Source of the DNA: Cyanobacteriota bacterium
GTDB taxonomy: Bacteria; Cyanobacteriota; Cyanobacteriia; PCC-6307; Cyanobiaceae
Length of the DNA stretch: 54,726 nt
Assembly: GCA_027620015.1 (NCBI GenBank)
Contig: JAQCGH010000008.1
Coordinates: 1-54,726, forward strand
Direction of reading: 5' to 3'
This document shows positions 27,844-37,004 of this stretch, piece by piece; position 1 is the first letter of the stretch; each line of letters opens with the position of its first letter. A program made the translations under genes and the position numbers. The notes below the pieces were generated by a model, which was not told where the DNA came from, ran no database searches, and saw only the letters and a list, made by a program, of their open reading frames with translations.

Positions 27844-28832
27844 CAACCCTTCTAGCCGGGGATATCGGCGGCACCAAAAGCCTGCTGGCCCTCTATGCGT
27901 TGAAGGCCGGAGGTCATTTTGAACTGCTTCGCAGTGAGCGCTATGCATCCAACGACTGGGACGACCTAGCCCCGATGCTGGAAAGCTTTCTGGGCCATGG
28001 CCAGCCCACTCCAGCTGCCGCCTGCCTTGCGGTACCAGGGCCGGTGGAGGCAGGCCAAGCCCAGCTAACCAACCTTGACTGGCAACTCGATGGCAGACAG
28101 CTGGCTGAAGCCACTGGCATTAGGCACTTTGAGCTGATCAATGATTTCGCCGTATTGATCTACGGACTGCCCTATCTCAACTCACAGCAGCAGGCGCAAA
28201 TCCGCCCTGGGGTCTCGAGGCCAGAGGCGCCACTGCTGATATTGGGAGCTGGAACAGGCTTGGGGGTGGCTTACGGGGTACCAACTCCAACGGGACTGAT
28301 AGCGGTGGCTAGCGAAGCCGCGCACGGGGAATTCGCCCCACGAAGCCAGCAGGAATGGGAGCTCAAAGAGTGGCTAGCTAGTAAGCGTGGCCTCAAAAGA
28401 GTCTCGATCGAGCGAGTGGTGAGCGGAACTGGCCTGGGCGAAGTGGCTCGTTGGCTACTTCACATCCACCACCCCGGCGGAGATCATCCCCTCATCCCAT
28501 TAGCCGAAGGACCGGAACTGCCAGCTGCAGTGGTGGCCAGCGCCGCCCTAGGGGAAAGCCTCGCCTGCACCGCCCTGGAGATCTGGATTGGCTGCTATGG
28601 CAGTGTGTGCGGCGATTTAGCCCTGGCGGGTCTAAGTAGGGGAGGAGTCTGGTTAGCTGGTGGCACCGCAGGAAAACTGCTCAAGAGCCTCCGCACGCCT
28701 AGTTTTAGCCAGGCATTCCTTAACAAGGGTCGGCTAGAGCCAGTGCTAGCAAGCATGCCGATCACGGCAGTGGTCGATCCGGCCATTGGCCAATTCAGTG
28801 CTGCCTGCCGAGCACGCATGCTGCTGGCCTGA
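27840..28832 (+). CDS. glk: Glucokinase (Glk family)
   Basis: Phosphorylates glucose to glucose 6-phosphate. From GTG at 27840 it has 330 residues, normal for the bacterial Glk family. The ATP site GDIGGTKSLLAL begins at residue 7; FELINDFAVLIYGLP contains the catalytic aspartate; ILGAGTGLGVAYG and AHGEFAP are further Glk signatures. The frame is open further upstream, but that part overlaps thrS and is not family-like; the four-base overlap GTGA with thrS supports the chosen start. A second sugar kinase, of the ROK type, is encoded at 37005-37901. Confidence 0.93.
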   Translation: MTTLLAGDIGGTKSLLALYALKAGGHFELLRSERYASNDWDDLAPMLESFLGHGQPTPAAACLAVPGPVEAGQAQLTNLDWQLDGRQLAEATGIRHFELINDFAVLIYGLPYLNSQQQAQIRPGVSRPEAPLLILGAGTGLGVAYGVPTPTGLIAVASEAAHGEFAPRSQQEWELKEWLASKRGLKRVSIERVVSGTGLGEVARWLLHIHHPGGDHPLIPLAEGPELPAAVVASAALGESLACTALEIWIGCYGSVCGDLALAGLSRGGVWLAGGTAGKLLKSLRTPSFSQAFLNKGRLEPVLASMPITAVVDPAIGQFSAACRARMLLA

Positions 28833-28859
28833 GACACTGGGCGAAGCAGAAGTTGTCCC

Positions 28860-29822
28860 ATGGTGCGTCCCCGGGTAGGGCAAGGGGTTGAAGTTCACGT
28901 TCCAGCTACCACCGCCAACGTGGGGCCAGGCTTTGACTGCCTTGGGGCTGCATTGGATCTCGACAACGTCTTCAAAATGCGCTGCATTGAAGGCGGCAGC
29001 GAGCGCTTTGATCTAATTATCGAAGGTAGCGAAGGTGCCCACCTGCGCGGTGGACCCGACAACCTGGTCTATCGCGCAGCCCAACGAGTCTGGAAAGAGG
29101 CCGGTGAGGAGCCGGTCGCCCTTGAGGCAAGAGTGCGGCTTGCCGTGCCTCCGGCCCGCGGCCTAGGCAGTAGCGCCACGGCGATAGTGGCAGGCCTGAT
29201 CGGCGCCAATGCACTGGTGGGAGAGCCTCTCAGCCGCGAGAAGCTGTTGGAGCTTGCTATTGATATTGAAGGACATCCCGACAACGTGGTGCCCTCGCTG
29301 GTGGGGGGGCTATGCATGACTGCCAAGGCGGCCTCGCATCGCTGGCGGGTAGTGCGATGTGAGTGGTCTCCCCTCGTACAGGCCGTGGTGGTGATTCCCG
29401 CTATTCGGCTAACCACAAGCGAAGCAAGGCGTGCCCTGCCCAAATCAATTCCGGTGGGTGATGCGGTAATCAACCTGGGCTCGCTTACCTTGCTGCTGCA
29501 GGGGCTGCGCACCGGCAACGGTGACCTAATCACCGATGGCATGCACGACCGCCTGCATGAGCCCTATCGCTGGGGCCTTATCCATGGCGGCAGGGCAGTA
29601 AGGGAGGCGGCATTAGCAGCAGGAGCCTGGGGTTGCGTTATTAGTGGCGCCGGTCCAAGCCTGCTTGCCCTTTGCCCCAAGCCGGTGGCCGAAGACGTCA
29701 GCTCAGCGATGGTTCTGGCCTGGCACCAAGCCGGGGTGGAGTCCAACTCGGAGGTGCTCGCCATCCAACAACTGGGCAGTCGATGGGAAGCCTTACCAGA
29801 CCAAAAGCAAGCAACTCAGTGA
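28860..29822 (+). CDS. thrB: Homoserine kinase
   Basis: GHMP-family kinase that phosphorylates homoserine on the way to threonine. It has 320 residues. VHVPATTANVGPGFDCLGAA (12-31) is the N-terminal GHMP motif; PPARGLGSSATAI (97-109) is the ATP loop; IDIEGHPDNVVPSLVGG and VISGAGPSLLAL complete the active site. It lies 27 bases after glk and only one gene from thrS, placing threonine synthesis and threonyl-tRNA formation together. A perfect 16-bp palindrome begins at its stop codon. Confidence 0.95.
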   Translation: MVRPRVGQGVEVHVPATTANVGPGFDCLGAALDLDNVFKMRCIEGGSERFDLIIEGSEGAHLRGGPDNLVYRAAQRVWKEAGEEPVALEARVRLAVPPARGLGSSATAIVAGLIGANALVGEPLSREKLLELAIDIEGHPDNVVPSLVGGLCMTAKAASHRWRVVRCEWSPLVQAVVVIPAIRLTTSEARRALPKSIPVGDAVINLGSLTLLLQGLRTGNGDLITDGMHDRLHEPYRWGLIHGGRAVREAALAAGAWGCVISGAGPSLLALCPKPVAEDVSSAMVLAWHQAGVESNSEVLAIQQLGSRWEALPDQKQATQ

Positions 29823-29835
29823 GTAGATCTACTCA
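29820..29835. repeat. 16-bp perfect palindrome at the thrB stop codon
   Basis: TGAGTAGATCTACTCA is self-complementary; its first three bases are the thrB stop. A second, imperfect stem follows at 29857-29887 (GGTTGGCA pairing with TGCC-T-AACC), without a T-run. Both lie in the 108 bases before ndhD, which must contain the ndhD promoter or an attenuator. An operator is possible but no known consensus matches. Confidence 0.5.
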
Positions 29836-29930
29836 GCAAGGCAACTGGGGCTGATAGGTTGGCATTTGATTTGAACAGTGCCTAACCCCGGCCCTGTTCA
29901 GCCAACAACCAGATCTGCAATCGGGCCGTG

Positions 29931-31520
29931 ATGGACATCAACATGCCCCTGTTGGCTGCGTCCAGCCTGGTCGCTCCAGCGGTGGAATCAACCTTTCCAT
30001 GGCTGAGCCTGATTGTGCTGCTGCCAGCTGCTATTGCGCTAGTAATGCCGCTACTGCCAGGAGATGGCAGTGACCCCAAATGGCCCCGCACCCTGGCCCT
30101 CGCCACCCTGGCGATTGACCTTGGATTAATGGTGTTTTGCTTTAGCCATCACTTCGATGGATCCAGCAGTGATTTGCAACTGGTCGAAAGGGTCAGTTGG
30201 TTGCCAGCCATGGGCCTGGAATGGTCCCTAGCAGCTGATGGCCTTTCAGCACCACTAGTGCTGCTCTCAGGACTAGTAACCCTGCTTTCGGTGGCGGCCA
30301 GTTGGAACATAAATAGCAAATCCCGCCTTTATTTCGCTCTAATGCTGCTTCAGGCATCAGCACAGGGCTTAGTTTTTCTTTCCCAAGACTTTCTGCTTTT
30401 CTTCCTGTCCTGGGAGCTTGAGCTCGTACCAGTATACTTATTAATTGCAATTTGGGGCGGCAAGCAACGTCAGTATGCTGCGACAAAGTTTATTTTATAT
30501 ACCGCCACAGCTTCCTTACTAATATTATTAAGTGGCCTTGCTCTTGCTTTCTCAGGTGACAGCTTCAGCTTCAATCTTTCGGAGATGGCCAGCCGCTCAC
30601 CTGGGGGCACCTTTGGTCTGCTGTGTTATTTAGGCTTCCTAGTGGGGTTCGGCGTAAAATTACCAATATTTCCTCTTCATACCTGGTTACCCGATGCCCA
30701 TGGTGAGGCAAATGCACCGGTATCGATGTTGCTTGCGGGGGTGCTGCTGAAGATGGGTGGTTACGCCCTGTTGCGGTTCAACGTGCAGATGCTTCCAGAG
30801 GTTCATCTAAGGCTGGCACCAGCCTTAATTGTACTTGGCATAGTCAACATAGTTTATGGGGCGCTCAATGCTTTTGCCCAGGACAATGTTAAACGGCGAA
30901 TTGCGTGCAGTTCCGTCAGCCATATGGGTTTTGTACTGCTTGGTATCGGTGCAATAGACGCTCTAGGAATTAGTGGCGCAATGTTGCAAATGATTAGTCA
31001 TGGCCTGATAGCAGCTGCAATGTTCTTCGTTACTGGGGTGTTTTACGAGCGCACCAAAACCCTTTCAATTCCCAATATGGGTGGCCTAGCAAAAGCTCTA
31101 CCTATCACCTTCGCCTTTTTTCTGGCCAGCTCTCTGGCCTCCCTGGCCCTGCCAGGTATGAGCGGTTTCGTAAGCGAAATAACGGTATTTCTCGGAATTA
31201 CTGCAAACGACGGCTTCACCATCGGCTTCAGGGTGATCGCCATCGTGCTGGCAGCAATCGGGTTGGTGCTCACCCCTGTTTATTTACTAAGCCTCTGCCG
31301 CCGGGTGTTCTTCGGACCCAGAATCCCAGCCCTAGCAGTGGTGGGAGATATGCATCCACGGGAACTTTTTATTGGTCTCACCCTGCTCGTACCGACCCTG
31401 GCTATTGGCTTTTGGCCAAGGCTGGCTATCGACGTGTATGAGGCCTCTACCAACGCCCTAGCCCAACAGTTGAGTGCAACTGCCCTGGTTGCCATGGGCC
31501 GGGTCACCGCACTGGGCTAA
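29931..31520 (+). CDS. ndhD: NAD(P)H-quinone oxidoreductase subunit 4
   Basis: Proton-pumping membrane subunit of the cyanobacterial NDH-1 complex, used in respiration and cyclic electron flow. It has about 529 residues and 13-14 predicted helices. [19 protein letters not shown] contains the conserved glutamate; [20 protein letters not shown] and [18 protein letters not shown] are core NuoM/NdhD signatures. Regular TM5-TM12 features make it NdhD (D1/D2 type) rather than NdhF. The ATG at 29931 follows a GTG at 29928 directly. Oligopeptidase A follows after 52 bases. Confidence 0.94.
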   Translation: MDINMPLLAASSLVAPAVESTFPWLSLIVLLPAAIALVMPLLPGDGSDPKWPRTLALATLAIDLGLMVFCFSHHFDGSSSDLQLVERVSWLPAMGLEWSLAADGLSAPLVLLSGLVTLLSVAASWNINSKSRLYFALMLLQASAQGLVFLSQDFLLFFLSWELELVPVYLLIAIWGGKQRQYAATKFILYTATASLLILLSGLALAFSGDSFSFNLSEMASRSPGGTFGLLCYLGFLVGFGVKLPIFPLHTWLPDAHGEANAPVSMLLAGVLLKMGGYALLRFNVQMLPEVHLRLAPALIVLGIVNIVYGALNAFAQDNVKRRIACSSVSHMGFVLLGIGAIDALGISGAMLQMISHGLIAAAMFFVTGVFYERTKTLSIPNMGGLAKALPITFAFFLASSLASLALPGMSGFVSEITVFLGITANDGFTIGFRVIAIVLAAIGLVLTPVYLLSLCRRVFFGPRIPALAVVGDMHPRELFIGLTLLVPTLAIGFWPRLAIDVYEASTNALAQQLSATALVAMGRVTALG

Positions 31521-31572
31521 TTCACAAAAGTTTGATGGATCGGCTGAAATAGGAGCTCTAAATACTTCAACC

Positions 31573-33657
31573 ATGACCCTCAGCAAACCACTGCCATTGC
31601 TGGTTGGTCAGGGGCTTCCGGCCTTCGACACAATCACACCAGAGCAAGTAGAGCAAGCGATCCCTGAGTTGCTGAAAGAACTCAACCAATCGCTCTCCGC
31701 CCTGGAATCCGACCTTGAGAAGCGCTTAAGCCAATCTGAGTCGATCAGCTGGGACGAGGTTATGGATCCGCTGCACCAGCTCGGCGAGCGTTTGCGCTGG
31801 AGCTGGGGAGTAGTGAGCCATCTCAACGGCGTCTGCAACACACCAGCCCTGCGGCAGGCGCATAAACAACAACAGGGGGCAGTGGTGAAATTCGGCAACC
31901 GCGCCGGCCAGTCACGAGCGGTGTACAGGGCCCTAGAGGCCCTCAAAGCAACCTCTAGTCAGCTGGATGCCACCCAAGAGCGCATCCTGACCTCTGCGCT
32001 ACGGGATATGCAACTGCGCGGCGTGGGCCTGGAAGGGGAGGAACAGCAAACTTTCAACGCCGCCGGAGAGCGCCTTGCCGAACTTGCTACCACCTTCGGC
32101 AACCACGTACTCGATGCCACCAACGGCTGGAGCTACACCCTTGAAAGAGAAGATGAATTAGCCGGCCTACCAGTCAGCCTGCGACAGCTACTAGCCCAGG
32201 CGGCCTCAGATGCAGGAGAAAGCGGATGGCGCCTGGGGCTAGACATGCCGCGGGTGGCGCCTTTTCTTAAGTTCAGTGAGCGCCGCGACCTGCGCGAAAT
32301 GGTCTACCGAGCCCAGGTGGGCAGAGCATCAAGAGGTGAACTCGATAACAATCCCTTAATTGCCCAAATCCTGGAGCTCAAGTTAAAAAAGGCCCATCTG
32401 CTGGGCTATGGAAATTGGGCAGAGGTCAGTCTGGCTTCAAAAATGGCCAAATCGGTACATGAAGTTGAAGACCTACTTGAAGAGCTGCGAGCTGCAGCCT
32501 TTCCAGTGGCGGAGCAGGAGCTCGCTGCCCTTGCTGCCTGTGCCAGCCGCCATGGGGCATCAGAGGCCACTGAGCTAATGCCCTGGGACGTGAGTTACTG
32601 GGCCGAGGTGCTGCGACAAGAGAATTTCGAACTTAACAGCGAGGCCCTCAGACCCTGGTTTTCCCTAGAACAGGTTATGAAGGGGCTGTTTGTTCTTTGC
32701 CAGCGACTATTCGATATCCAAATAGTTGCAGCTGATGGAGAGGCGCCGATCTGGCATAGCGACGTGCGCTATTTCCGAGTGCTTGAAGCCAGTAACGGTG
32801 CTCCCCTGGCAGGCTTTTACCTTGATCCATATAGCCGCCCTGGCAGCAAGCGCGGTGGAGCTTGGATGGATGAATGCCTCATCCGCTCCGGCAGCACCAA
32901 CGGCGGGCATGTATCTCCGGTGGCTTATTTGATCTGCAACCAGAGCCCGCCAGTAGGGGATACACCCAGCCTGATGACTTTCGATGAGGTGGAAACCCTC
33001 TTCCACGAATTTGGTCATGGCCTCCAGCACATGCTCACCACGGTGGAGCGGCCCCAAGCCGCCGGTATCAACAACGTGGAGTGGGACGCGGTGGAGCTAC
33101 CCAGCCAATTCATGGAGAACTGGTGCTACGAGCGAGCCACCTTGATGGGCATGGCACGCCACTGGCAGAGCGGCGAACCACTTCCGGAAGCCGAATACCA
33201 AAAGCTGCTGGCAGCACGCACCTTTATGAATGGCGGCGCCACCCTGCGCCAGGTGCACTTCGCCCTCACCGATCTACGCCTACACAGCCAATGGACCCCC
33301 CACAGCAGTGAGAGCCCTGATCAACTGCGCCGACATATCGCTGCCACCACAACGGTGATGGAGCCGATAGCTGAGGATGCCTTTCTCTGCGCTTTCAGCC
33401 ATATTTTTGCCGGTGGCTATGCGGCCGGCTACTACTCCTACAAGTGGGCAGAGGTGCTCAGCGCCGATGCCTTCAGTGCCTTCGAGGAGGTGGGCCTTGA
33501 GCAAGAGGAGGAGATCGTGGCCACCGGACGCCGTTTCCGCGACACCGTGCTCAGCCTCGGCGGCAGCCGCTCTCCCTCAGAGGTATTCGAAGCCTTCCGG
33601 GGGCGTAAGCCAAGCAGCGAGGCGCTTATCCGCCATTCCGGTCTGGTGGCTGTCTGA
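31573..33657 (+). CDS. prlC: Oligopeptidase A (M3 metallopeptidase)
   Basis: Zinc metallopeptidase that degrades short peptides, such as released signal peptides, in the cytoplasm. From ATG at 31573 it has 694 residues. The zinc motif HEFGH is at 478-482 (TLFHEFGHGLQHML), followed by the glutamate-containing EWDAVELPSQFMENW. Overall length and the C-terminal FAGGYAAGYYSYKWAEV match the PrlC/thimet group. The frame extends upstream to 31474 over the ndhD 3' end, but residues before the ATG are not family-like. Its TGA overlaps the ATG of the kinase gene (TGATG). Confidence 0.94.
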   Translation: MTLSKPLPLLVGQGLPAFDTITPEQVEQAIPELLKELNQSLSALESDLEKRLSQSESISWDEVMDPLHQLGERLRWSWGVVSHLNGVCNTPALRQAHKQQQGAVVKFGNRAGQSRAVYRALEALKATSSQLDATQERILTSALRDMQLRGVGLEGEEQQTFNAAGERLAELATTFGNHVLDATNGWSYTLEREDELAGLPVSLRQLLAQAASDAGESGWRLGLDMPRVAPFLKFSERRDLREMVYRAQVGRASRGELDNNPLIAQILELKLKKAHLLGYGNWAEVSLASKMAKSVHEVEDLLEELRAAAFPVAEQELAALAACASRHGASEATELMPWDVSYWAEVLRQENFELNSEALRPWFSLEQVMKGLFVLCQRLFDIQIVAADGEAPIWHSDVRYFRVLEASNGAPLAGFYLDPYSRPGSKRGGAWMDECLIRSGSTNGGHVSPVAYLICNQSPPVGDTPSLMTFDEVETLFHEFGHGLQHMLTTVERPQAAGINNVEWDAVELPSQFMENWCYERATLMGMARHWQSGEPLPEAEYQKLLAARTFMNGGATLRQVHFALTDLRLHSQWTPHSSESPDQLRRHIAATTTVMEPIAEDAFLCAFSHIFAGGYAAGYYSYKWAEVLSADAFSAFEEVGLEQEEEIVATGRRFRDTVLSLGGSRSPSEVFEAFRGRKPSSEALIRHSGLVAV

Positions 33658-34757
33658 TGGCGGCCATACCTCTAGATCTGTTGGCAGTTGCCGAATCCTT
33701 CCTGCTGCCGGGGAAAGTCAGCAGGATTGCGCCCCTAGGCAACGGCAACGTCAACGACACCTACCTACTTGAGGTGCAATCGGGAGGCGCAACTGCAGGC
33801 CACTTTGTGTTGCAAAAGCTCAATACCCGGGTGTTTCCCCAGCCGGAGCTGGTGATGCAAAACCTAGAGGCACTTAACGCCCACGCCGAGCATCATCCTC
33901 TGATCGGAAAACGATGGGAAGTGCCGCGGCTAATCGCCAATCGTCATACCGGAAGACCCTGGCTATGGGCAGAGGGTCAATTTTGGCGACTACAGAGCTT
34001 CATCGAAGATGCCGTGACGGTTGAGACGATCACGAACCAAGAGCAGGCTCGGCAGGTGGGTCGAGGTCTGGGGCTATTCCACTTCCTGATAAGCGACCTG
34101 TCCGCAGAACGACTAGCCGACACCCTGCCCGGCTTCCACGTCACACCCACTTACCTGGCGGCGTATGACCAAGCAATGCTTTCCAACCCATTGGGTCAGG
34201 ACGACAGTGAGCGATGGTGCGCAGCATTTGTGGAGCAACGCCGTGAACTTGCGCCGATCCTTGAAGACGCCAAGGCGGCAGGACTTTTACGGCTGCGGCC
34301 TATCCACGGTGACCCCAAAATCAACAATGTGATGCTCTGCTCCCAAACGGGAAATGCCGTGAGCATGGTGGATCTAGACACAGTCAAGCCAGGGCTAGTG
34401 CACTACGACATTGGCGATTGCCTGCGCTCAGCCTGCAATCAAGCCGGGGAAGAAGCCAACGGAAATGATTGCATCAATTTTGATCTGGATCTCTGCGAAA
34501 GCATTTTAGAAGGGTACTTGGGCGAAGCAAGAACATTCCTAAGCGAAACGGACCTTGATCACATTTACGTGTCAGCTAGGCTAATGAGCTTCGAGCTAGG
34601 GCTGCGCTTCCTAAACGATCATCTGGCTGGCAATGTTTACTTTCGTACGACCCATCCAAACCACAACCTAAACAGGGCTCTAGTGCAATTTCGTCTCACC
34701 GAAAGCATTGAGGCGCAGGAAGAAAAAATACAACACATCGTAGCAAAATTGCGATGA
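33657..34757 (+). CDS. APH-family phosphotransferase, NahK-like (sugar kinase candidate)
   Basis: A 366-residue kinase of the aminoglycoside-phosphotransferase/choline-kinase fold. The N-terminal lobe includes PLGNGNVNDTYLLEV and FVLQKLNTRVFPQPELVMQN. The catalytic loop IHGDPKINNVML has D219 and N224, and VDLDTVKPGLVHYDIGDCLR carries the metal-binding DxD. The LGNGxxNDTYxV and NxxVFP patterns match N-acetylhexosamine 1-kinase (NahK)-like proteins, so an amino sugar or other sugar is a likely substrate; this is inferred. It overlaps oligopeptidase A at its start and the DOMON-like gene at its end (ATGA). Confidence 0.82.
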   Translation: MAAIPLDLLAVAESFLLPGKVSRIAPLGNGNVNDTYLLEVQSGGATAGHFVLQKLNTRVFPQPELVMQNLEALNAHAEHHPLIGKRWEVPRLIANRHTGRPWLWAEGQFWRLQSFIEDAVTVETITNQEQARQVGRGLGLFHFLISDLSAERLADTLPGFHVTPTYLAAYDQAMLSNPLGQDDSERWCAAFVEQRRELAPILEDAKAAGLLRLRPIHGDPKINNVMLCSQTGNAVSMVDLDTVKPGLVHYDIGDCLRSACNQAGEEANGNDCINFDLDLCESILEGYLGEARTFLSETDLDHIYVSARLMSFELGLRFLNDHLAGNVYFRTTHPNHNLNRALVQFRLTESIEAQEEKIQHIVAKLR

Positions 34758-35311
34758 GCAGCACCCGCTTCAAATTGATTCCCCATCCAGGCGAGATGCA
34801 GAAGGAAGCTCCTGCCTACTCACTCCATGGCCGACTTAACATAATTGAAAACAATATGCAGATCTCATACTACCTTGAGGGTGAACTTTCTCAGCTAAGA
34901 ATTCCCAACTGTGCCGCCCAATCGTTGCGCCAAGATTTACTTTGGCAATGTACCTGCTTGGAATTTTTTCTAGCTGCAGCAGGCAATGACGACTACTGGG
35001 AGTACAATCTCTCACCAACCGGATATTGGAATGTTTATCACCTAGAAAGCTACAGGCAGGGACTAGCTGAGGAATCTGCATATAAGCAGCTCCCCTTCAA
35101 TGTGACGCGCGGAGACCAACAATTGAGCTTGAGTCTTACTTGCGCGTTGCCACCTTCACTAGTTACGCCAAAATGTGCTGCGGGGCTCGAATTTGGGGTC
35201 TCAGCCGTACTCCAAAGCTCTAGTGGAGAGCTGAACTACTGGGCCGTGGCCCATCCCAGCAGCGAACCTGATTTCCACCACAGAGCAGGGTTCTGCCTCA
35301 AATTGGCCTAG
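34754..35311 (+). CDS. DOMON-like domain protein
   Basis: A 185-residue protein with a beta-rich fold resembling the DOMON/CBM9-like type: LLWQCTCLEFFLAAAGNDDYWEYNLSP is the family hallmark, followed by GYWNVYHLESYRQG. DOMON relatives bind haem or sugars; there is no signal peptide here, so this one is probably cytoplasmic. It is translationally coupled to the NahK-like kinase, which would fit a role with a sugar, but no reaction is known. Its TAG stop shares the palindrome CTAG with the stop of folB on the other strand. Confidence 0.75.
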   Translation: MSSTRFKLIPHPGEMQKEAPAYSLHGRLNIIENNMQISYYLEGELSQLRIPNCAAQSLRQDLLWQCTCLEFFLAAAGNDDYWEYNLSPTGYWNVYHLESYRQGLAEESAYKQLPFNVTRGDQQLSLSLTCALPPSLVTPKCAAGLEFGVSAVLQSSSGELNYWAVAHPSSEPDFHHRAGFCLKLA

Positions 35312-35766
35312 ATATTCCGGCTGCGCCGTACCGCCACAACTCCAACAAAGCCGCTCACCGGAGCCTGACACTTACGAAGTTCAAGGGAAATCGGCACCGG
35401 GCCATAGAGCTCCTCGATATGTTCGAAAATCCTCTCGCTGTAGTGCTCCAGGGTTTGACAGCTCAACTCGCGGGCCTGGATTTGCAGCGAGATGATCAGT
35501 TGGCTGTAATCGAGCGTGTCGCCTAATGCGTCACTGCGCCCAGCAGCACTTAGATCCACGCACAATTCAAGATCCAGCTCAAACCACTGGCCCTCCTTAC
35601 GCTCGAAATCGAGTACCCCCACATGGGCCCAAAGCCGCAAGCCGCGCACCTGAATCGCATCGCTCAAAGCCAGCTTGCGCAAAGGGAAAGGAAGCTCAGA
35701 GGGGCAGGGGGCGATGGCTGAACTGGCAAACACCGCTGGCGTAATCGGCGGCGATATGGCCTTCAC
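35308..35766 (-). CDS. folB: Dihydroneopterin aldolase
   Basis: Converts dihydroneopterin to hydroxymethyl-dihydropterin in folate synthesis. The recognised domain begins near [20 protein letters not shown] and includes DTLDYSQL with the conserved tyrosine, and [14 protein letters not shown] with the catalytic lysine. The first in-frame ATG (35766) lies 71 bases inside proA and adds about 30 non-family residues; TTG codons at 35682 and 35667 are alternative starts closer to the domain. The true start is therefore uncertain. It follows proA on the same strand. Confidence 0.87.
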   Translation of the reverse strand: MKAISPPITPAVFASSAIAPCPSELPFPLRKLALSDAIQVRGLRLWAHVGVLDFERKEGQWFELDLELCVDLSAAGRSDALGDTLDYSQLIISLQIQARELSCQTLEHYSERIFEHIEELYGPVPISLELRKCQAPVSGFVGVVAVRRSRNI

Positions 35767-36997
35767 CGCGCAGACGGTAGCGGTAAGTCACCAGACCTTC
35801 CAGTCCAACGGGGCCGCGGGGGGGCATGGTTTGGGTGGAGATGCCCACCTCGGCGCCAAAGCCGTAGCGGAAGCCATCGGCGAAGCGAGTGGAACAATTC
35901 AGGTAGACGCCAGCGCTATTAACCGCAGCCAGGAAGCGATCGGCAGTGGCAGCATCCCGGGTGCAGATCGCATCGGTGTGGCGAGAGCCGTAGCGAGCGA
36001 TATGGTCAAGCGCGGCCGCGAGGTCGGGAACAACCTTCACGCTCAAGATCAGGTCGGAATATTCGGTGCTCCAGTCTTCGTCTGAGGCGGCCTGGTTCAC
36101 ACCTAGAGCCATGGCGGCGGCATCGCCACGCAACTCAACCCCGGCTGCCCCGAATGCCAGCACGGCTTGAGGAAGGAAGGAGTCCGCGATTACAGCGTCA
36201 ACCAAAAGGGTTTCGATCGCGTTGCAGGCAGCGGGGTACTGGGTTTTGGAATCCAGGGCCACCCGCAGGGCCATCTGCACATCGGTGGCCCGATCCACAA
36301 ACAGATGACAGATGCCATCGGCGTGTCCCAGCACTGGAATACGGGTGTTGTCCTGGATAAAGCGCACCAGGTCATTGGAGCCCCGGGGAATGATCAAGTC
36401 CACCAGCCCGTCAAGCTTTAGCAACCCCAGACTTTCCTCCCGGCTAGTGAGCAGCTCCAGAGCATCTGGGTTTACCGCACTGGCCGCAAGGCCACTGCGC
36501 AACGCTGCATGAATGGCCGCACAGCTGCGCATGGCTTCGCGCCCACCCTTGAGCAATGCGCCGTTGCCGGAGCGAATTGCCAAGGAGGCGATCTGCATCA
36601 CCGCATCTGGCCGAGCCTCAAAGATCACGCCCAGCACTCCCAGGGGCACCGTCAGCCGCTCCAGCAACAGCCCCGCATCTAGCTCGGTGTGAAGCTGACG
36701 GCGGCCAACCGGATCGGCAAGCTCCGCCACCTGGCGCACACCTGCGATCGCTCCCACCAATTTGGGACCATCCAGCTTTAGCCGCGCAACCAGCGCCGGA
36801 GCCAGCTCCTCAACAGCCGCGGCATCAAGATCGGCTTGGTTAGCGGCCAGAATGTTTTCAGTGTTCTGTTCCAGTGCATCGGCCATGGCCAGCACGGCTT
36901 GATTGCGCTGGCCATCGTCGAGTTGACCCAGGGCCATTGCGCTGCGTCGAACTTGGGCGGCCCGGGCCAGGAGGTCTGGGGAGGGATCAATAATCAT
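35696..36997 (-). CDS. proA: Gamma-glutamyl phosphate reductase
   Basis: Second enzyme of proline synthesis; reduces gamma-glutamyl phosphate to glutamate semialdehyde with NADPH. It has 433 residues from ATG at 36997 (a TTG precedes it). [14 protein letters not shown] is the nucleotide-binding start; [15 protein letters not shown] contains the catalytic cysteine; [20 protein letters not shown] is the C-terminal signature. The gene lies seven bases after the ROK kinase and overlaps the upstream part of the folB frame. Confidence 0.96.
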   Translation of the reverse strand: MIIDPSPDLLARAAQVRRSAMALGQLDDGQRNQAVLAMADALEQNTENILAANQADLDAAAVEELAPALVARLKLDGPKLVGAIAGVRQVAELADPVGRRQLHTELDAGLLLERLTVPLGVLGVIFEARPDAVMQIASLAIRSGNGALLKGGREAMRSCAAIHAALRSGLAASAVNPDALELLTSREESLGLLKLDGLVDLIIPRGSNDLVRFIQDNTRIPVLGHADGICHLFVDRATDVQMALRVALDSKTQYPAACNAIETLLVDAVIADSFLPQAVLAFGAAGVELRGDAAAMALGVNQAASDEDWSTEYSDLILSVKVVPDLAAALDHIARYGSRHTDAICTRDAATADRFLAAVNSAGVYLNCSTRFADGFRYGFGAEVGISTQTMPPRGPVGLEGLVTYRYRLRGEGHIAADYASGVCQFSHRPLPL

Positions 36998-37004
36998 CAA
37001 TCCA

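Noticed and set aside
29840-29890. tRNA-like GTTCAAATC on the minus strand before ndhD
   Set aside because: Only the T-loop-like string is present; no cloverleaf forms, and the region is better described as an imperfect hairpin.
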